DNA of 64,000 nucleotides, taken from contig NZ_JACHFW010000002.1 of assembly GCF_014202115.1 (NCBI RefSeq), forward strand, positions 124,001 to 188,000, given 5' to 3'. Under the pieces are notes generated by a model, which did not search any database, was not told the DNA's origin, and saw only the letters and a list, made by a program, of their open reading frames with translations. Made by a program: the position numbers and the translations under genes. The DNA comes from Catenibacillus scindens. GTDB taxonomy: Bacteria > Bacillota > Clostridia > Lachnospirales > Lachnospiraceae. Position 1 is the first letter of the stretch, and the number at the start of each line of letters is the position of its first letter. Positions 17,832 through 27,387 of this stretch are shown here, piece by piece.

Positions 17832-20300
17832 ATGGAAGAAAAACTATATTCAAAAATGCAGTGGCCTGAGATCGAGGCTCTTGTATATTCTGAACACGAC
17901 CGGCCGCGCCAGATTCTTGGCCAGCAGGTAACTGAGGATGGTATACTGATCACAGCATTTAACCCCGACGCTATAGATATTACTGTCAAGAACACAAAGA
18001 ATCACCGGGAATATCCCATGGAGAAAGCAGATGAAGGCGGGTACTTCGCCGTACTTGTGGACGGTGACAAGCCTTTCCCCTATGTATATATCGTCAATTA
18101 CGGGGAAGATAATATTGTGGAGCAGGGCGATCCTTACGCCTTTGATTCCATTATTACCGAGGAAGATCTAAAAAAGTTCGAGGCTGGTATTCATTATCAG
18201 CTTTATAATATTCTTGGCGCCCATGTGACCACCATTCAGGGCGTATCTGGTGTCCATTTCGCCGTGTGGGCTCCTGAAGCTATCCGGGTCAGTGTTGTAG
18301 GCGATTTCTGCAACTGGGACGGCCGCAGGTATCCTATGCAGCGTCTTAGCGACAGCGGTGTCCATGAGCTTTTTATCCCCGGACTGACAGAGGGAACCCT
18401 CTACAAATACGAGGTGAAGATCAAAGGGGACACGGTTGTATTAAAATCAGACCCTTATGGCTACTTTACAGAAGTGCGGCCGGACACTGCCTCTATTGTC
18501 TATGATATTAACAAATATACATGGAATGACAGTGCCTGGATGAAGCAGAGGGACAAGACTGACACACGGTCACAGCCCATGCTCATTTATGAGCTTCATC
18601 TGGGCGGCTTTAAAAAGCCAGACGAGGAGGATGGACGGTATTTTTACAATTACCGGGAACTGGCGCCAATGATCGCCTCCTACGTCAAGGAGATGGGCTA
18701 TACCCATATTGAGGTCATGCCGGTCATGGAACATCCTCTGGATGAATCCTGGGGGTATCAGGTGACCGGGTACTATGCGCCTACATCACGCTACGGCACT
18801 CCCGACGATTTTATGTATTTTATGGATTATATGCACCAGCAGGGCATCGGAGTGATCCTCGACTGGGTTCCGGCCCATTTTCCAAGAGATCTTGCCGGCC
18901 TTGCCCGTTTTGACGGAAGCTGTGTCTATGAGCATCCGGATCCGCGCAGAGGCTCCCACCCCCACTGGGGAACGCTGATCTTTAATTACGGACGGCCTCA
19001 AGTCAGCAATTTTCTCATTGCCAACGCCCTGTATTGGGTAGAAAAATATCATGCCGATGGCATCCGTATGGATGCGGTGGCCTCCATGCTTTACCTGGAC
19101 TATGGAAAGCAGGACGGAGAGTGGCTCCCCAATATTTACGGCAGCAATGAAAATCTTGAAGCCATTGAACTTCTTAAACACTTAAATTCTGTTATGAAAA
19201 AGAGAAACCCTGGAGCCATTATGATCGCGGAAGAATCCACGGCGTGGCCAAAAATCACTTACCCTGTGGAGGATGACGGTCTTGGTTTTGATTATAAATG
19301 GAACATGGGCTGGATGAATGATTTCACCGGATTTATGAAGCTGGACCCATTGTTTAGAAAGTATCACTACGGTGAACTTTTATTCAGCATGGTCTACGCC
19401 TACAGCGAAAACTTTATCCTTGTCCTTTCCCACGATGAAGTAGTTCACGGCAAATGCTCCATGATCGGCAAGATGCCTGGGGAAGGCTCAGAAAAATTTG
19501 ACAACCTGAGAGTGGCTTACGGCTTTATGACCGCCCACCCCGGCAAAAAGCTGCTGTTTATGGGGCAGGAGTACGCTCAATTCACAGAATTTAACGAGGC
19601 TAAAAGTCTGGAATGGTTCATGCTTAAATACCCTCAGCACAAGCAGATGCAGGAGTATGTACGTGACCTGAATCATTTATATACTTCTCATCCGGCCTTT
19701 TATAAGCTGGATACCGATCCAGACGGTTTTGAGTGGATCAACTGTATCTCCGCCGACGAAACCATTGTTGTCTTTTTGAGAAAGACAGAAAAAGAAGACG
19801 AGACGCTCCTTTTTGTATGCAACTTTACGCCGGTAGTCTATGAAGATCATAAGATCGGCGTCCCCTTCCCCGGAAAATATAAGGAGATCTTTAACAGCGA
19901 CGCAGTAATCTACGGCGGTCAGGGGCACACAAACCCCCGGTTAAAACAGTCCAAAAAAGATGAATGTGACGACCGGGAAGATTCCATTCGCATCACAGTT
20001 GCGCCTATGGCTATGGCTGTGTTTTCATGCACCCACCTGGAGCCTGCAAAAAAGCCGGCGAAAGCCCAGGCCAAAGGCAGCGTGAAGAAGACTGCGTCCA
20101 AAAAAGCGCCTGGCAAAAAAACAGCTTCCAGCGCTTCGTCCAAAAAGAGCGTGAAAGCTTCCGTGACCCCTGCGAAAAAGGATACCGGCGCAAAAAGTGC
20201 AGCTAAGAATGCGGATACAAAAAATGCCGGCACAAAGAATACCAGGGTAAAAGATACTAACACAAAAAATACTGACACAAAAGGAAAGGCTAAAAGCTAA
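17832..20300 (+). CDS. glgB: 1,4-alpha-glucan branching enzyme with basic C-terminal tail
   Basis: GH13 enzyme that makes the alpha-1,6 branches of glycogen. It has 822 residues from ATG 17832, which follows AGGAGG; the frame is open further upstream but lacks signals. Two N-terminal beta-sandwich regions precede the catalytic barrel, with nucleophile Asp414 (IRMDAVASML), acid/base Glu467 (MIAEESTAWP) and Asp535 (LSHDEVVHGK). Residues 738-822 form an unusual histone-H1-like tail of Lys, Ala, Thr, Ser and Asn with imperfect short repeats (AKK, DTKN). No other glycogen gene is adjacent. Confidence 0.95.
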   Translation: MEEKLYSKMQWPEIEALVYSEHDRPRQILGQQVTEDGILITAFNPDAIDITVKNTKNHREYPMEKADEGGYFAVLVDGDKPFPYVYIVNYGEDNIVEQGDPYAFDSIITEEDLKKFEAGIHYQLYNILGAHVTTIQGVSGVHFAVWAPEAIRVSVVGDFCNWDGRRYPMQRLSDSGVHELFIPGLTEGTLYKYEVKIKGDTVVLKSDPYGYFTEVRPDTASIVYDINKYTWNDSAWMKQRDKTDTRSQPMLIYELHLGGFKKPDEEDGRYFYNYRELAPMIASYVKEMGYTHIEVMPVMEHPLDESWGYQVTGYYAPTSRYGTPDDFMYFMDYMHQQGIGVILDWVPAHFPRDLAGLARFDGSCVYEHPDPRRGSHPHWGTLIFNYGRPQVSNFLIANALYWVEKYHADGIRMDAVASMLYLDYGKQDGEWLPNIYGSNENLEAIELLKHLNSVMKKRNPGAIMIAEESTAWPKITYPVEDDGLGFDYKWNMGWMNDFTGFMKLDPLFRKYHYGELLFSMVYAYSENFILVLSHDEVVHGKCSMIGKMPGEGSEKFDNLRVAYGFMTAHPGKKLLFMGQEYAQFTEFNEAKSLEWFMLKYPQHKQMQEYVRDLNHLYTSHPAFYKLDTDPDGFEWINCISADETIVVFLRKTEKEDETLLFVCNFTPVVYEDHKIGVPFPGKYKEIFNSDAVIYGGQGHTNPRLKQSKKDECDDREDSIRITVAPMAMAVFSCTHLEPAKKPAKAQAKGSVKKTASKKAPGKKTASSASSKKSVKASVTPAKKDTGAKSAAKNADTKNAGTKNTRVKDTNTKNTDTKGKAKS

Positions 20301-20317
20301 AATAGAAAGGAACAGGG

Positions 20318-21238
20318 ATGCCAATGCATCAGTGGATACAAATGAGCGCCGATCTGGAAACCGGCATTGAAGAGATAACTCAGGCGGGAGAGGTGATTGA
20401 GCAGGCCGGCGTCAGTGCATCGACTATCTCCATTCTCCTGGAGCGCCTGGGCGAGCTGGCTGTCGCTGCAGGGCTGACTTTGCTCCGGGCAGTTATTGTG
20501 GGAGTAATCGGCTGGTACATTATAAAACTCATCAGCCGATGGGTTCGATCCCTTTTGAACAGGTCTAGTCTGGACGACGGCATGGCCGGTTTTCTCACCT
20601 CTGTGATCACCACCGTTTTAAGATGCCTTCTGGTGGTTATCATCATTGGTATTTTAGGAATTCCCATGTCTTCCGTTGTGGCCCTTGTGGGTTCCGCGGG
20701 CCTGGCCATTGGCCTGGCCCTCCAGGGGTGCCTGACCAATTTTTCCGGTGGCGTACTGATCCTTGTTGTCAAACCCTTTAAAGTTGGGGATTATATTATT
20801 GACAGCGACGGCAACGAAGGCACTGTGACGGCCATTGATATTATCTACACAAAACTTCTCACCGCCGATAACCGCACAGTGACCATCCCAAATGGAACCC
20901 TGGCTAACTCCACAGTCATCAACACCACCCGGGAGCCGATACGCCGTCTGGATTTTAATGTTTCCATCAGCTATGAGGAAAACATCGACCGTGTGAAGAA
21001 GGTTTTGCTTCACACAGCCCAGGAGAGTGGTTTTGTTGTGGAAGGTCAGGAGAGCCGCGCTTTTGTCGCCAGCTTTGACCCAAGCGCGGTTAAGATCACG
21101 CTGCGCTTCTGGGTACAATCCGAAGCCTACTGGGAAGCCAAGTGGGCTATGCAGGAGGCAATCAAAAAGCAATTTGACGCAGAGGGAATTTCCATGCCCT
21201 TTGACCAACTTGATGTTCATGTTGTGAATAAGCAGTAA
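20318..21238 (+). CDS. mscS: Small-conductance mechanosensitive channel (MscS family)
   Basis: Membrane channel that opens on turgor to release solutes. It has 306 residues with hydrophobic helices at about 45-72, 84-112 and 120-148. The pore-lining segment GSAGLAIGLALQG and the following FSGGVLILVVKPFKVGDYI are typical of MscS, and the C-terminal cytosolic part fits the cage domain. AGAAAGGA is placed before the ATG at 20318, 17 bases after glgB, so the two may be cotranscribed. Confidence 0.92.
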   Translation: MPMHQWIQMSADLETGIEEITQAGEVIEQAGVSASTISILLERLGELAVAAGLTLLRAVIVGVIGWYIIKLISRWVRSLLNRSSLDDGMAGFLTSVITTVLRCLLVVIIIGILGIPMSSVVALVGSAGLAIGLALQGCLTNFSGGVLILVVKPFKVGDYIIDSDGNEGTVTAIDIIYTKLLTADNRTVTIPNGTLANSTVINTTREPIRRLDFNVSISYEENIDRVKKVLLHTAQESGFVVEGQESRAFVASFDPSAVKITLRFWVQSEAYWEAKWAMQEAIKKQFDAEGISMPFDQLDVHVVNKQ

Positions 21239-21399
21239 AACTCCTCCAAACGGGGTAAATCACCTTTGAAATCCAAGGTTATTAACTCTATCTAATATGC
21301 TACTCAATTTAGAAGTAACTATTATACCTGTTTATAGTGCATGTTTCGCTCGTCTCTGTTGTACAATAAAGGTACACCATGAAAGGAGTCCCTCCCACT

Positions 21400-21711
21400 A
21401 TGGATTTGGTAGAGCGTATTATAGAATTGAGAAAAGAGCGGCATTGGAGTGAATATCGTCTCGCGAAAGAATCAGGTATTTCTCAGTCCACATTATCAAA
21501 CCTGATCAACCGGGGAAATAACCCTTCGGTATACACCCTGGAAAAAATTTCTCAAGCTTTTGGACTGACACTTTCACAATTTTTTCAAACAGATGAAGAG
21601 CAGATGTACCTCACAGATGAACAGAAGGAGCTTTTAACATACTGGAACCGTATGGAAAGCTTACAGAAAGAGAAGACGTTAAGCTATATGAAAGGACTTC
21701 TGAATCTCTGA
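21400..21711 (+). CDS. XRE-family helix-turn-helix regulator
   Basis: A 103-residue protein with a Cro/C1-type helix-turn-helix in residues 1-60 (LAKESGISQSTLSNLINRG), then a short helical tail. ATG 21400 is preceded by AAAGGAG eleven bases away; the in-frame ATG at 21379 lies before that site. It stands alone between mscS and convergent argH. Targets are unknown. Confidence 0.85.
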   Translation: MDLVERIIELRKERHWSEYRLAKESGISQSTLSNLINRGNNPSVYTLEKISQAFGLTLSQFFQTDEEQMYLTDEQKELLTYWNRMESLQKEKTLSYMKGLLNL

Positions 21712-21716
21712 CAGGA

Positions 21717-21754
21717 TTAAAACCGCCAAGGCTTAAAAGCCGGACGGTTTTAAT
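21717..21754. terminator. Bidirectional terminator between XRE gene and argH
   Basis: ATTAAAACCG and CGGTTTTAAT form the base of a stem with an inner GGCTT/AAGCC hairpin. T-rich arms on both strands suit the convergent genes. Confidence 0.75.
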
Positions 21755-21783
21755 CCCGGACATTCCCATTTAAAGACCACAGC

Positions 21784-23184
21784 TTAATCCTGGTCTTTTG
21801 CAAGGATTGGATTTTCAGTCAGATATTTTTTATTTAATTCAATGACTCTGGCCATTGCTTTTTCGCCGGGGCCTCCGATGGTATTGCGCATGTTTACGCA
21901 GGTTTTCAGCGCGATGGCATCGTAAATATCTGACTGGAAGGCAGGGCAGATCGCCTGAAATTCATCTAAAGTCATTTCCTCGATGGAAATCCCTTTATCA
22001 ATGCAGTACAGCACGATCTGACCGATGATGCCATGGGCATCTCTGAAAGGAACGCCATGATTGACTAAATAATCCGCAGCGTCTGTAGCATTGGTAAAGC
22101 CGTGCTTTGCGCTGCGCTCCATGGCTTCTTTGTTGATCTTCATTGTGGAGATCATACCTTCAAACAATTTAATGCATCCTTTAACTGTATCAACAGCATC
22201 GAAAGTAAATTCTTTATCTTCCTGCATATCTTTGTTGTAAGCCAGAGGCAAACCTTTCATGGTCGTGAGTATGGAAATGAGAGCGCCGTAAACCCGGCCG
22301 CACTTTCCACGGACTAATTCCGCGATATCCGGATTCTTTTTCTGGGGCATAATGGAACTTCCGGTGGAATAGGCATCATCCAGCTCAATAAACTGGTATT
22401 CATTAGAGTTCCACATAATAATTTCTTCGCAGAACCTGCTCAGGTGCATCATTATCATTGACAGTGCGCCAAGAAGCTCGATAATGTAATCTCTGTCGGA
22501 AACAGAATCCATACTGTTAAGTGTGGGCCCGTCAAATCCAAGGAGATGTGCTGTCAGTTCCCGGTCCAGAGGATAAGTTGTCCCTGCCAGGGCGCCGGCT
22601 CCAAGAGGGCAGTAGTTCATCCGGTGGTAAATATCTTTAAGACGTGAGCGGTCTCTTTTAAACATTTCAAAATAAGCTCCAAAATGATGAGCTAAAGTTA
22701 CCGGCTGAGCTTTTTGAAGATGGGTAAAACCTGGCATATAGGTGTGTGTATGATCTTCCATAACCTTCATGATCGTCTCCAGAAGTTCTGTAAGGAGTTC
22801 ATCAAGGGCAAAGATCTCGTCCCGAATGTACAGCTTCATATCCAAAGCCACCTGATCGTTGCGGCTGCGTCCGGTATGAAGTTTCTTCCCTACATCTCCG
22901 GTACGTTCAATAAGAGTAGCCTCGACAAAACTGTGGATATCTTCGTATTCCGGGGAAATCTCCAATGTTCCATCTTCCAGTTCTTTTTTTATCTTTTTTA
23001 ACTGATCAATGATAATATCTTTCTCATCTTCTGTAAGAATATGGCAGGCTGCCAGCATAGTCACATGGGCAATACTTCCGTCAATATCCTGTCTGAAAAA
23101 CTTCTGGTCAAAAGAAAGCGACGCGTTAAAATTATGGACGAGCTGATCGGTTTCTTTTGTAAAGCGTCCGCCCCAAAGTTTCAT
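21784..23184 (-). CDS. argH: Argininosuccinate lyase
   Basis: Splits argininosuccinate into arginine and fumarate. It has 466 residues with N-terminus MKLWGGRFTKETDQLV and the fumarase/lyase signature GSSIMPQKKNPDIAELV. Length and all conserved blocks are normal. argG is not adjacent, so arginine genes are scattered. It is transcribed away from rpsO. Confidence 0.97.
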   Translation of the reverse strand: MKLWGGRFTKETDQLVHNFNASLSFDQKFFRQDIDGSIAHVTMLAACHILTEDEKDIIIDQLKKIKKELEDGTLEISPEYEDIHSFVEATLIERTGDVGKKLHTGRSRNDQVALDMKLYIRDEIFALDELLTELLETIMKVMEDHTHTYMPGFTHLQKAQPVTLAHHFGAYFEMFKRDRSRLKDIYHRMNYCPLGAGALAGTTYPLDRELTAHLLGFDGPTLNSMDSVSDRDYIIELLGALSMIMMHLSRFCEEIIMWNSNEYQFIELDDAYSTGSSIMPQKKNPDIAELVRGKCGRVYGALISILTTMKGLPLAYNKDMQEDKEFTFDAVDTVKGCIKLFEGMISTMKINKEAMERSAKHGFTNATDAADYLVNHGVPFRDAHGIIGQIVLYCIDKGISIEEMTLDEFQAICPAFQSDIYDAIALKTCVNMRNTIGGPGEKAMARVIELNKKYLTENPILAKDQD

Positions 23185-23305
23185 AGATGATCCCTTCTTT
23201 CATTCGTAATGTAAAAGTTCTTTTACCCGCCCTCGGACAGATAAAAAACTAAGGTTATCTTATCGTGTTTTCCACAGTTTTGCAAGGAATTTGTAAAAAT
23301 TCTGG

Positions 23306-23334
23306 TTTACAATAACAAAGACATATGCTATACT
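23306..23334 (+). promoter_or_regulatory. Promoter of rpsO
   Basis: TTTACA at 23306-23311 and TATACT at 23329-23334 are spaced by 17 bp, placing the start of transcription just before the structured rpsO leader. Confidence 0.75.
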
Positions 23335-23353
23335 AGACGAGCGTAGGCATTAA

Positions 23354-23398
23354 CCTGTGTTCAGATGTTGGAATCTCCAACCCCATCTTAGCACAAGG
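23354..23398 (+). promoter_or_regulatory. Probable ribosomal protein S15 leader (autoregulatory RNA)
   Basis: An outer stem, CCTGTGTTCAGATG with CATCTTAGCACAAGG, encloses a GTTGGA-ATC-TCCAAC hairpin between the promoter and the rpsO ribosome site. S15 is known to repress its own mRNA through leader structures of several unrelated shapes. Assignment rests on position and fold, not on an alignment. Confidence 0.55.
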
Positions 23399-23427
23399 CA
23401 TTTATTTAATTTTAGGAGGAGTTTTAA

Positions 23428-23694
23428 ATGATCACAACAGAAATGAAAAAAGAAATCATTGCCAAATATGGCAAAACACCGGAGGACACAGGTTCACCGG
23501 AAGTTCAGATCGCATTATTATCCGCGAGAATCTCAGAGCTTACTGAGCATCTTAAAATCCATAAAAAGGATCATCATTCCAGACGTGGTCTTTTAAAGAT
23601 GGTAGGTCAGAGACGTGGTCTTCTTGACTACTTAAAGAAGAAAGATATCGAAAGATACAGAGCGATCATTGAAAAACTGGGCCTGAGAAAGTAA
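23428..23694 (+). CDS. rpsO: 30S ribosomal protein S15
   Basis: An 88-residue primary-binding ribosomal protein of the small-subunit platform, full length. The core [15 protein letters not shown] and [20 protein letters not shown] is conserved. AGGAGG precedes the start. pnp follows after a 327-base gap, a common rpsO-pnp pairing. Confidence 0.98.
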   Translation: MITTEMKKEIIAKYGKTPEDTGSPEVQIALLSARISELTEHLKIHKKDHHSRRGLLKMVGQRRGLLDYLKKKDIERYRAIIEKLGLRK

Positions 23695-24021
23695 AGCGCC
23701 CATACGGCTTCTTCAAGCCGTCTGCCATAGGGTATTTCTTTTACAATTGCAGGGTGGACGCATGTGCCACCCTGTTGTTGTGAAAAGAGGATATGCTATT
23801 GCAAAGGGACAGACTGTCAAGAACAAAAAACGTTTTTCAGAGCGGGTACTGCCGAGACCACTGAAAAGGCTATCAAGAGCCTTTAAAAAAGTTGTCAGAT
23901 CACCAAAAGACATTTTCAAAAAAGACTCTGACATTTTTATCCGGTTCCTGAGTTTGATAGATTTTTCAGTAGTTTCGGAATCGCTCCTGAAAAACACTTA
24001 TAATTTATAAGGAGTAGATTT
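23695..24021 (+). other. rpsO-pnp intergenic region with hairpins
   Basis: This gap holds ACGGCTT-CTTC-AAGCCGT at 23704-23721, a strong CAGGGTGG/CCACCCTG hairpin at 23750-23774 and a weaker AAAGGCT/AGCCTTT stem near 23876. No long T-run follows any of them. It probably acts as the pnp leader or as an RNA-processing site; PNPase autoregulation through its leader is known in other bacteria. An 87-codon open frame here has no ribosome site and is not called. Confidence 0.5.
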
Positions 24022-26136
24022 ATGACCAAAGGAGTAATACAAAAAAAAGAATTTAAGACTTTTTCCATGGATCTGGCTGGCCGTACATTGACCGTTGAGA
24101 TCGGAAGAGTGGCAGCACAGGCTAACGGTGCCGCTTTTATGCACTATGGAGACACTGTAGTATTATCTACAGCCACAGCCAGTGAAAAACCAAGAGACGG
24201 CATCGACTTTTTCCCTCTGAGCGTTGAATACGAGGAGAAGATGTACGCTGTTGGCAAGATCCCCGGCGGCTTTAACAAGCGCGAGGGGAAGGCCAGTGAA
24301 AACGCCATCCTCACTTCCCGTGTTATCGACCGGCCTATGCGTCCCCTTTTCCCCAAGGACTACAGAAATGACGTCACATTAAACAACCTTGTTATGTGTG
24401 TGGATCAGGATTGCTCCCCGGAACTTACAGCCATGCTGGGTTCTGCCATCGCCACAGCCATTTCCGATATTCCTTTTGACGGTCCATGTGCCATGACACA
24501 GATGGGTCTTGTCGGCGGAGAGCTTGTATATAATCCTACGGCAGCCCAGAAAGCGGCCTCCGATCTGGCCCTCACAGTGGCTTCCACCAGAGAGAAAGTG
24601 ATCATGATTGAAGCCGGCGCCAACGAGGTTCCTGAGGACAAAATGATCGAAGCCATTTTCGCGGCCCACGAGATGAATCAGAAAATCATCAGTTTTATTG
24701 ATACAATTGTCGCTGAGTGCGGCAAACCAAAACACAGCTACACAAGCTGCGCTGTTCCAGAAGAATTAATGGACGCCATTAAAGAAATTGTTCCTCCCCA
24801 GGCTATGGAGGAGGCTGTCTTCACCGATGAAAAACAGGTTCGCGAGGAAAACATCAGCCAGATCAAAGATATGCTGGCAGAGAAATTTGCTGACAATGAA
24901 GAATGGCTGGCTCTTCTGGATGACGCCGTGTACCAGTACCAGAAAAAGACAGTGCGCAAGATGATTCTTAAAGACCACAAGCGCCCTGACGGCCGCGAGA
25001 TCAACGAGATACGTCCCCTTTCTGCAGAGATTGACATTCTTCCAAGAACTCACGGTTCCGGTATGTTCACTCGCGGACAGACACAGATCTGTACTGTAAC
25101 AACACTGGCCCCATTATCTGATGCTCAGAGACTGGACGGGCTGGATGAGGCCGAGACAGCTAAACGCTATATGCACCATTACAATTTCCCTTCCTATTCT
25201 GTAGGTGAGACAAAGCCGTCCAGAGGACCGGGAAGACGTGAGATCGGTCACGGCGCTCTTGCCGAGCGGGCCCTTATCCCTGTACTTCCAAGTGTGGAAG
25301 AGTTTCCTTATGCCATTCGCACAGTATCTGAGACATTTGAGTCCAATGGCTCCACATCTCAGGCAAGTATCTGCGCATCCACACTATCCCTCATGTCCGC
25401 CGGGGTGCCTATCAAAAAACAGGTTGCCGGTATTTCATGCGGTCTTGTCACAGGAGATACTGATGACGATTACCTTGTACTGACAGATATCCAGGGGCTT
25501 GAAGATTTCTTCGGCGATATGGACTTTAAGGTGGCCGGTACCCACGACGGCATTACCGCTATCCAGATGGACATTAAGATCCACGGCCTCACCCGCCAGA
25601 TCATTGAAGAGGCTATTGCCCGGGCTAAGGAAGCCAGAGAGTTTATTATCAATGAGGTTCTCACACCTGTCATCGCTCAGCCGAGACCTGAGGTTGGGCC
25701 TTACGCTCCAAAGATCGTTCAGATCCAGATTGATCCCTCCAAGATCGGCGATGTGGTTGGTCAGAAAGGCAAGGTAATTAATCAGATCATCGAGGAGACC
25801 AACGTTAAGATTGATATTGAGGATGACGGCAGCGTTTCCATCTGCGGCGTATCCAGGCCGGATATTGACAAGGCCGTAGAGATCATCGAGATGATTGTCA
25901 ATGAATTTGAGGAAGGCCGCATTTACCAGGGCAAGGTTGTAAGTATAAAGGACTTCGGCGCCTTCATTGAATTTGCACCTGGAAAAGACGGAATGGTCCA
26001 TATTTCAAAACTTACAAACCACCGTGTCAATAAAGTGGAGGATGTCCTTCATTTAGGCGATGTTGTCCGGGCTAAGTGTATGGGCAAAGACAAAATGGGC
26101 AGAGTAAGTTTCAGCATTAAGGACGCTCAGGATTAA
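24022..26136 (+). CDS. pnp: Polyribonucleotide nucleotidyltransferase
   Basis: The 3'-to-5' phosphorolytic exoribonuclease of RNA turnover. It has 704 residues: two RNase PH domains separated by a helical domain, then a KH domain (GDVVGQKGKVINQI, near 575) and an S1 domain (about 620-690, VSIKDFGAFIEF). ATAAGGAG precedes the start. Length and domain order are normal. Confidence 0.98.
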   Translation: MTKGVIQKKEFKTFSMDLAGRTLTVEIGRVAAQANGAAFMHYGDTVVLSTATASEKPRDGIDFFPLSVEYEEKMYAVGKIPGGFNKREGKASENAILTSRVIDRPMRPLFPKDYRNDVTLNNLVMCVDQDCSPELTAMLGSAIATAISDIPFDGPCAMTQMGLVGGELVYNPTAAQKAASDLALTVASTREKVIMIEAGANEVPEDKMIEAIFAAHEMNQKIISFIDTIVAECGKPKHSYTSCAVPEELMDAIKEIVPPQAMEEAVFTDEKQVREENISQIKDMLAEKFADNEEWLALLDDAVYQYQKKTVRKMILKDHKRPDGREINEIRPLSAEIDILPRTHGSGMFTRGQTQICTVTTLAPLSDAQRLDGLDEAETAKRYMHHYNFPSYSVGETKPSRGPGRREIGHGALAERALIPVLPSVEEFPYAIRTVSETFESNGSTSQASICASTLSLMSAGVPIKKQVAGISCGLVTGDTDDDYLVLTDIQGLEDFFGDMDFKVAGTHDGITAIQMDIKIHGLTRQIIEEAIARAKEAREFIINEVLTPVIAQPRPEVGPYAPKIVQIQIDPSKIGDVVGQKGKVINQIIEETNVKIDIEDDGSVSICGVSRPDIDKAVEIIEMIVNEFEEGRIYQGKVVSIKDFGAFIEFAPGKDGMVHISKLTNHRVNKVEDVLHLGDVVRAKCMGKDKMGRVSFSIKDAQD

Positions 26137-26141
26137 ATAAT

Positions 26142-26331
26142 ATGAGACAAGAGCCACAAGGTCATGCAGGCTGCGCTTGCGCAGTCAAGCATGACTTTGT
26201 GGCGCGCAAAACGCCGAAAAGGAGCCATTTTTCGGAGAAAAATGTGCGGATTTGAGGTGTTTTTAGGATTGCGTGAGTACGAAGTGCGACGCAATCCGTG
26301 TCTCATGCCCATTTGTCGGGCAACTCATAAT
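26142..26331 (+). repeat. Structured dispersed repeat, family B copy 1
   Basis: About 190 bp from ATGAGACAAG to GGGCAACTCAT. It folds as three hairpins: GCCACAAGGTCATGC with GCATGACTTTGTGGC around CTGCGCTTGCGCAG; CATTTTTC-GGAG-AAAAATG; and GGATTGCG with CGCAATCC. GTCTCAT near the end pairs with ATGAGAC at the start. A close copy lies at 57247-57433 and a diverged one in the element at 42544-42786. Confidence 0.8.
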
Positions 26332-26337
26332 AAGATG

Positions 26338-26375
26338 AAGCCTGCGGATTTCTTAAAAGACGTCCGCAGGCTTTT
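26338..26375 (+). terminator. Terminator downstream of pnp and the repeat
   Basis: AAGCCTGCGGA and TCCGCAGGCTT form an 11-bp stem followed by TTTT. The remaining bases to the degV start (26376-26488) show no gene or clear motif except AAGGAG. Confidence 0.8.
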
Positions 26376-26488
26376 GCCTATAGTCAAACACTCCACAGCA
26401 AGCGGACAAGGCGTGAGAATAGTGAACGCAGCAAAAGCCCTTTGGCTCACTGCCCACGGGAATAAAATAAACAAGGAGAATTGTGAAA

Positions 26489-27358
26489 ATGAAAGATTTT
26501 GTGATCACTACGGAAAGTAACTCAGATATGCCCAAAGAATTTCTGGAAGAAAATCATATCTGTGTAATCCCACATTATTACAGCATTGACGACCAGGTTT
26601 ACGGCGACGGGAATGAACTGACAATCAAAGAATTTTATGACGCTATGCGGGCCCGGAAAAAGGCGGCAACCATGGCCAGCAACCCGGCGGTGATCCTTGA
26701 TAAATTTACAGAAATCGCACAGTCCGGTAAGGATATCCTCCATATTAGCTTTTCCTCAGCACTGAGCGGCGGTTACAATAACATCATGTCTGGAGCGGCA
26801 GAAGTCATGGAGGAATTTCCCGGCATAAAGATCAACGTAGTAGATACATTAAGCGTCTCCCTTGGTGAGGGCATTCTTATAAAAGCGGCTGTAGATATGC
26901 AAAGCCAGGGCAAATCACTGGAGGAGACGACAGACTATGTTCAGTCCCTTGTCCCTCATCTGTGCGTTCAGTTTACCGTAGACGATCTCAACCATCTTTA
27001 CAGAGGCGGCCGTCTGTCAAAAACCACGGCTATTGTGGGAACTCTGGCCAACATTAAGCCCATCTTATATGTGGACGACCAGGGAAAACTTGTGGCTCTG
27101 GACAAGACAAGGGGCCGAAAAAAATCTTTAAATCTTCTTGTAAAAAATATGGCTCAGCGTCTTGGCTCTTTTAAAGACCGCCAGATTTTCATAGGCGTGG
27201 TCCACGGCGATTGTGAGGAGGACGCCCTGTATCTGGCACAGCTTATCCGCCAGGAATTTGGCTACGATAATATTCTGATCCAGCCGGTGGGTCCGAGTAT
27301 CGGCGCACATTCCGGCCCCGGCGCCATCGGCGTACTGTTTTTGGGAGATCACCGCTGA
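26489..27358 (+). CDS. DegV family fatty-acid-binding protein
   Basis: A 289-residue DegV protein. The family binds fatty acids and supplies them to the FakA kinase in Firmicutes. The opening FVITTESNSDMP, the SFSSALSGGYNNI loop and the C-terminal GPSIGAHSGPGAIGV are typical. ATG 26489 is ten bases from AAGGAG; the GTG at 26483 is too close. Which fatty acids it binds cannot be read from sequence. Confidence 0.88.
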   Translation: MKDFVITTESNSDMPKEFLEENHICVIPHYYSIDDQVYGDGNELTIKEFYDAMRARKKAATMASNPAVILDKFTEIAQSGKDILHISFSSALSGGYNNIMSGAAEVMEEFPGIKINVVDTLSVSLGEGILIKAAVDMQSQGKSLEETTDYVQSLVPHLCVQFTVDDLNHLYRGGRLSKTTAIVGTLANIKPILYVDDQGKLVALDKTRGRKKSLNLLVKNMAQRLGSFKDRQIFIGVVHGDCEEDALYLAQLIRQEFGYDNILIQPVGPSIGAHSGPGAIGVLFLGDHR

Positions 27359-27387
27359 GACTTTTGACGGGTACAGGAGTGGACTTC

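Noticed and set aside
21313-21330. GTAACTATTATACC, resembling a MITE end
   Set aside because: It lacks the TCAGCC part and has no partner or duplication.
23747-24010. 87-codon open frame between rpsO and pnp
   Set aside because: No ribosome site, overlaps a strong hairpin, and the protein has no recognisable pattern; it is better read as leader.
26164-26520. 118-codon frame over the family B repeat
   Set aside because: The frame is created by the repeat, and a terminator lies inside it. The same holds for the short frame in the copy near 57269.
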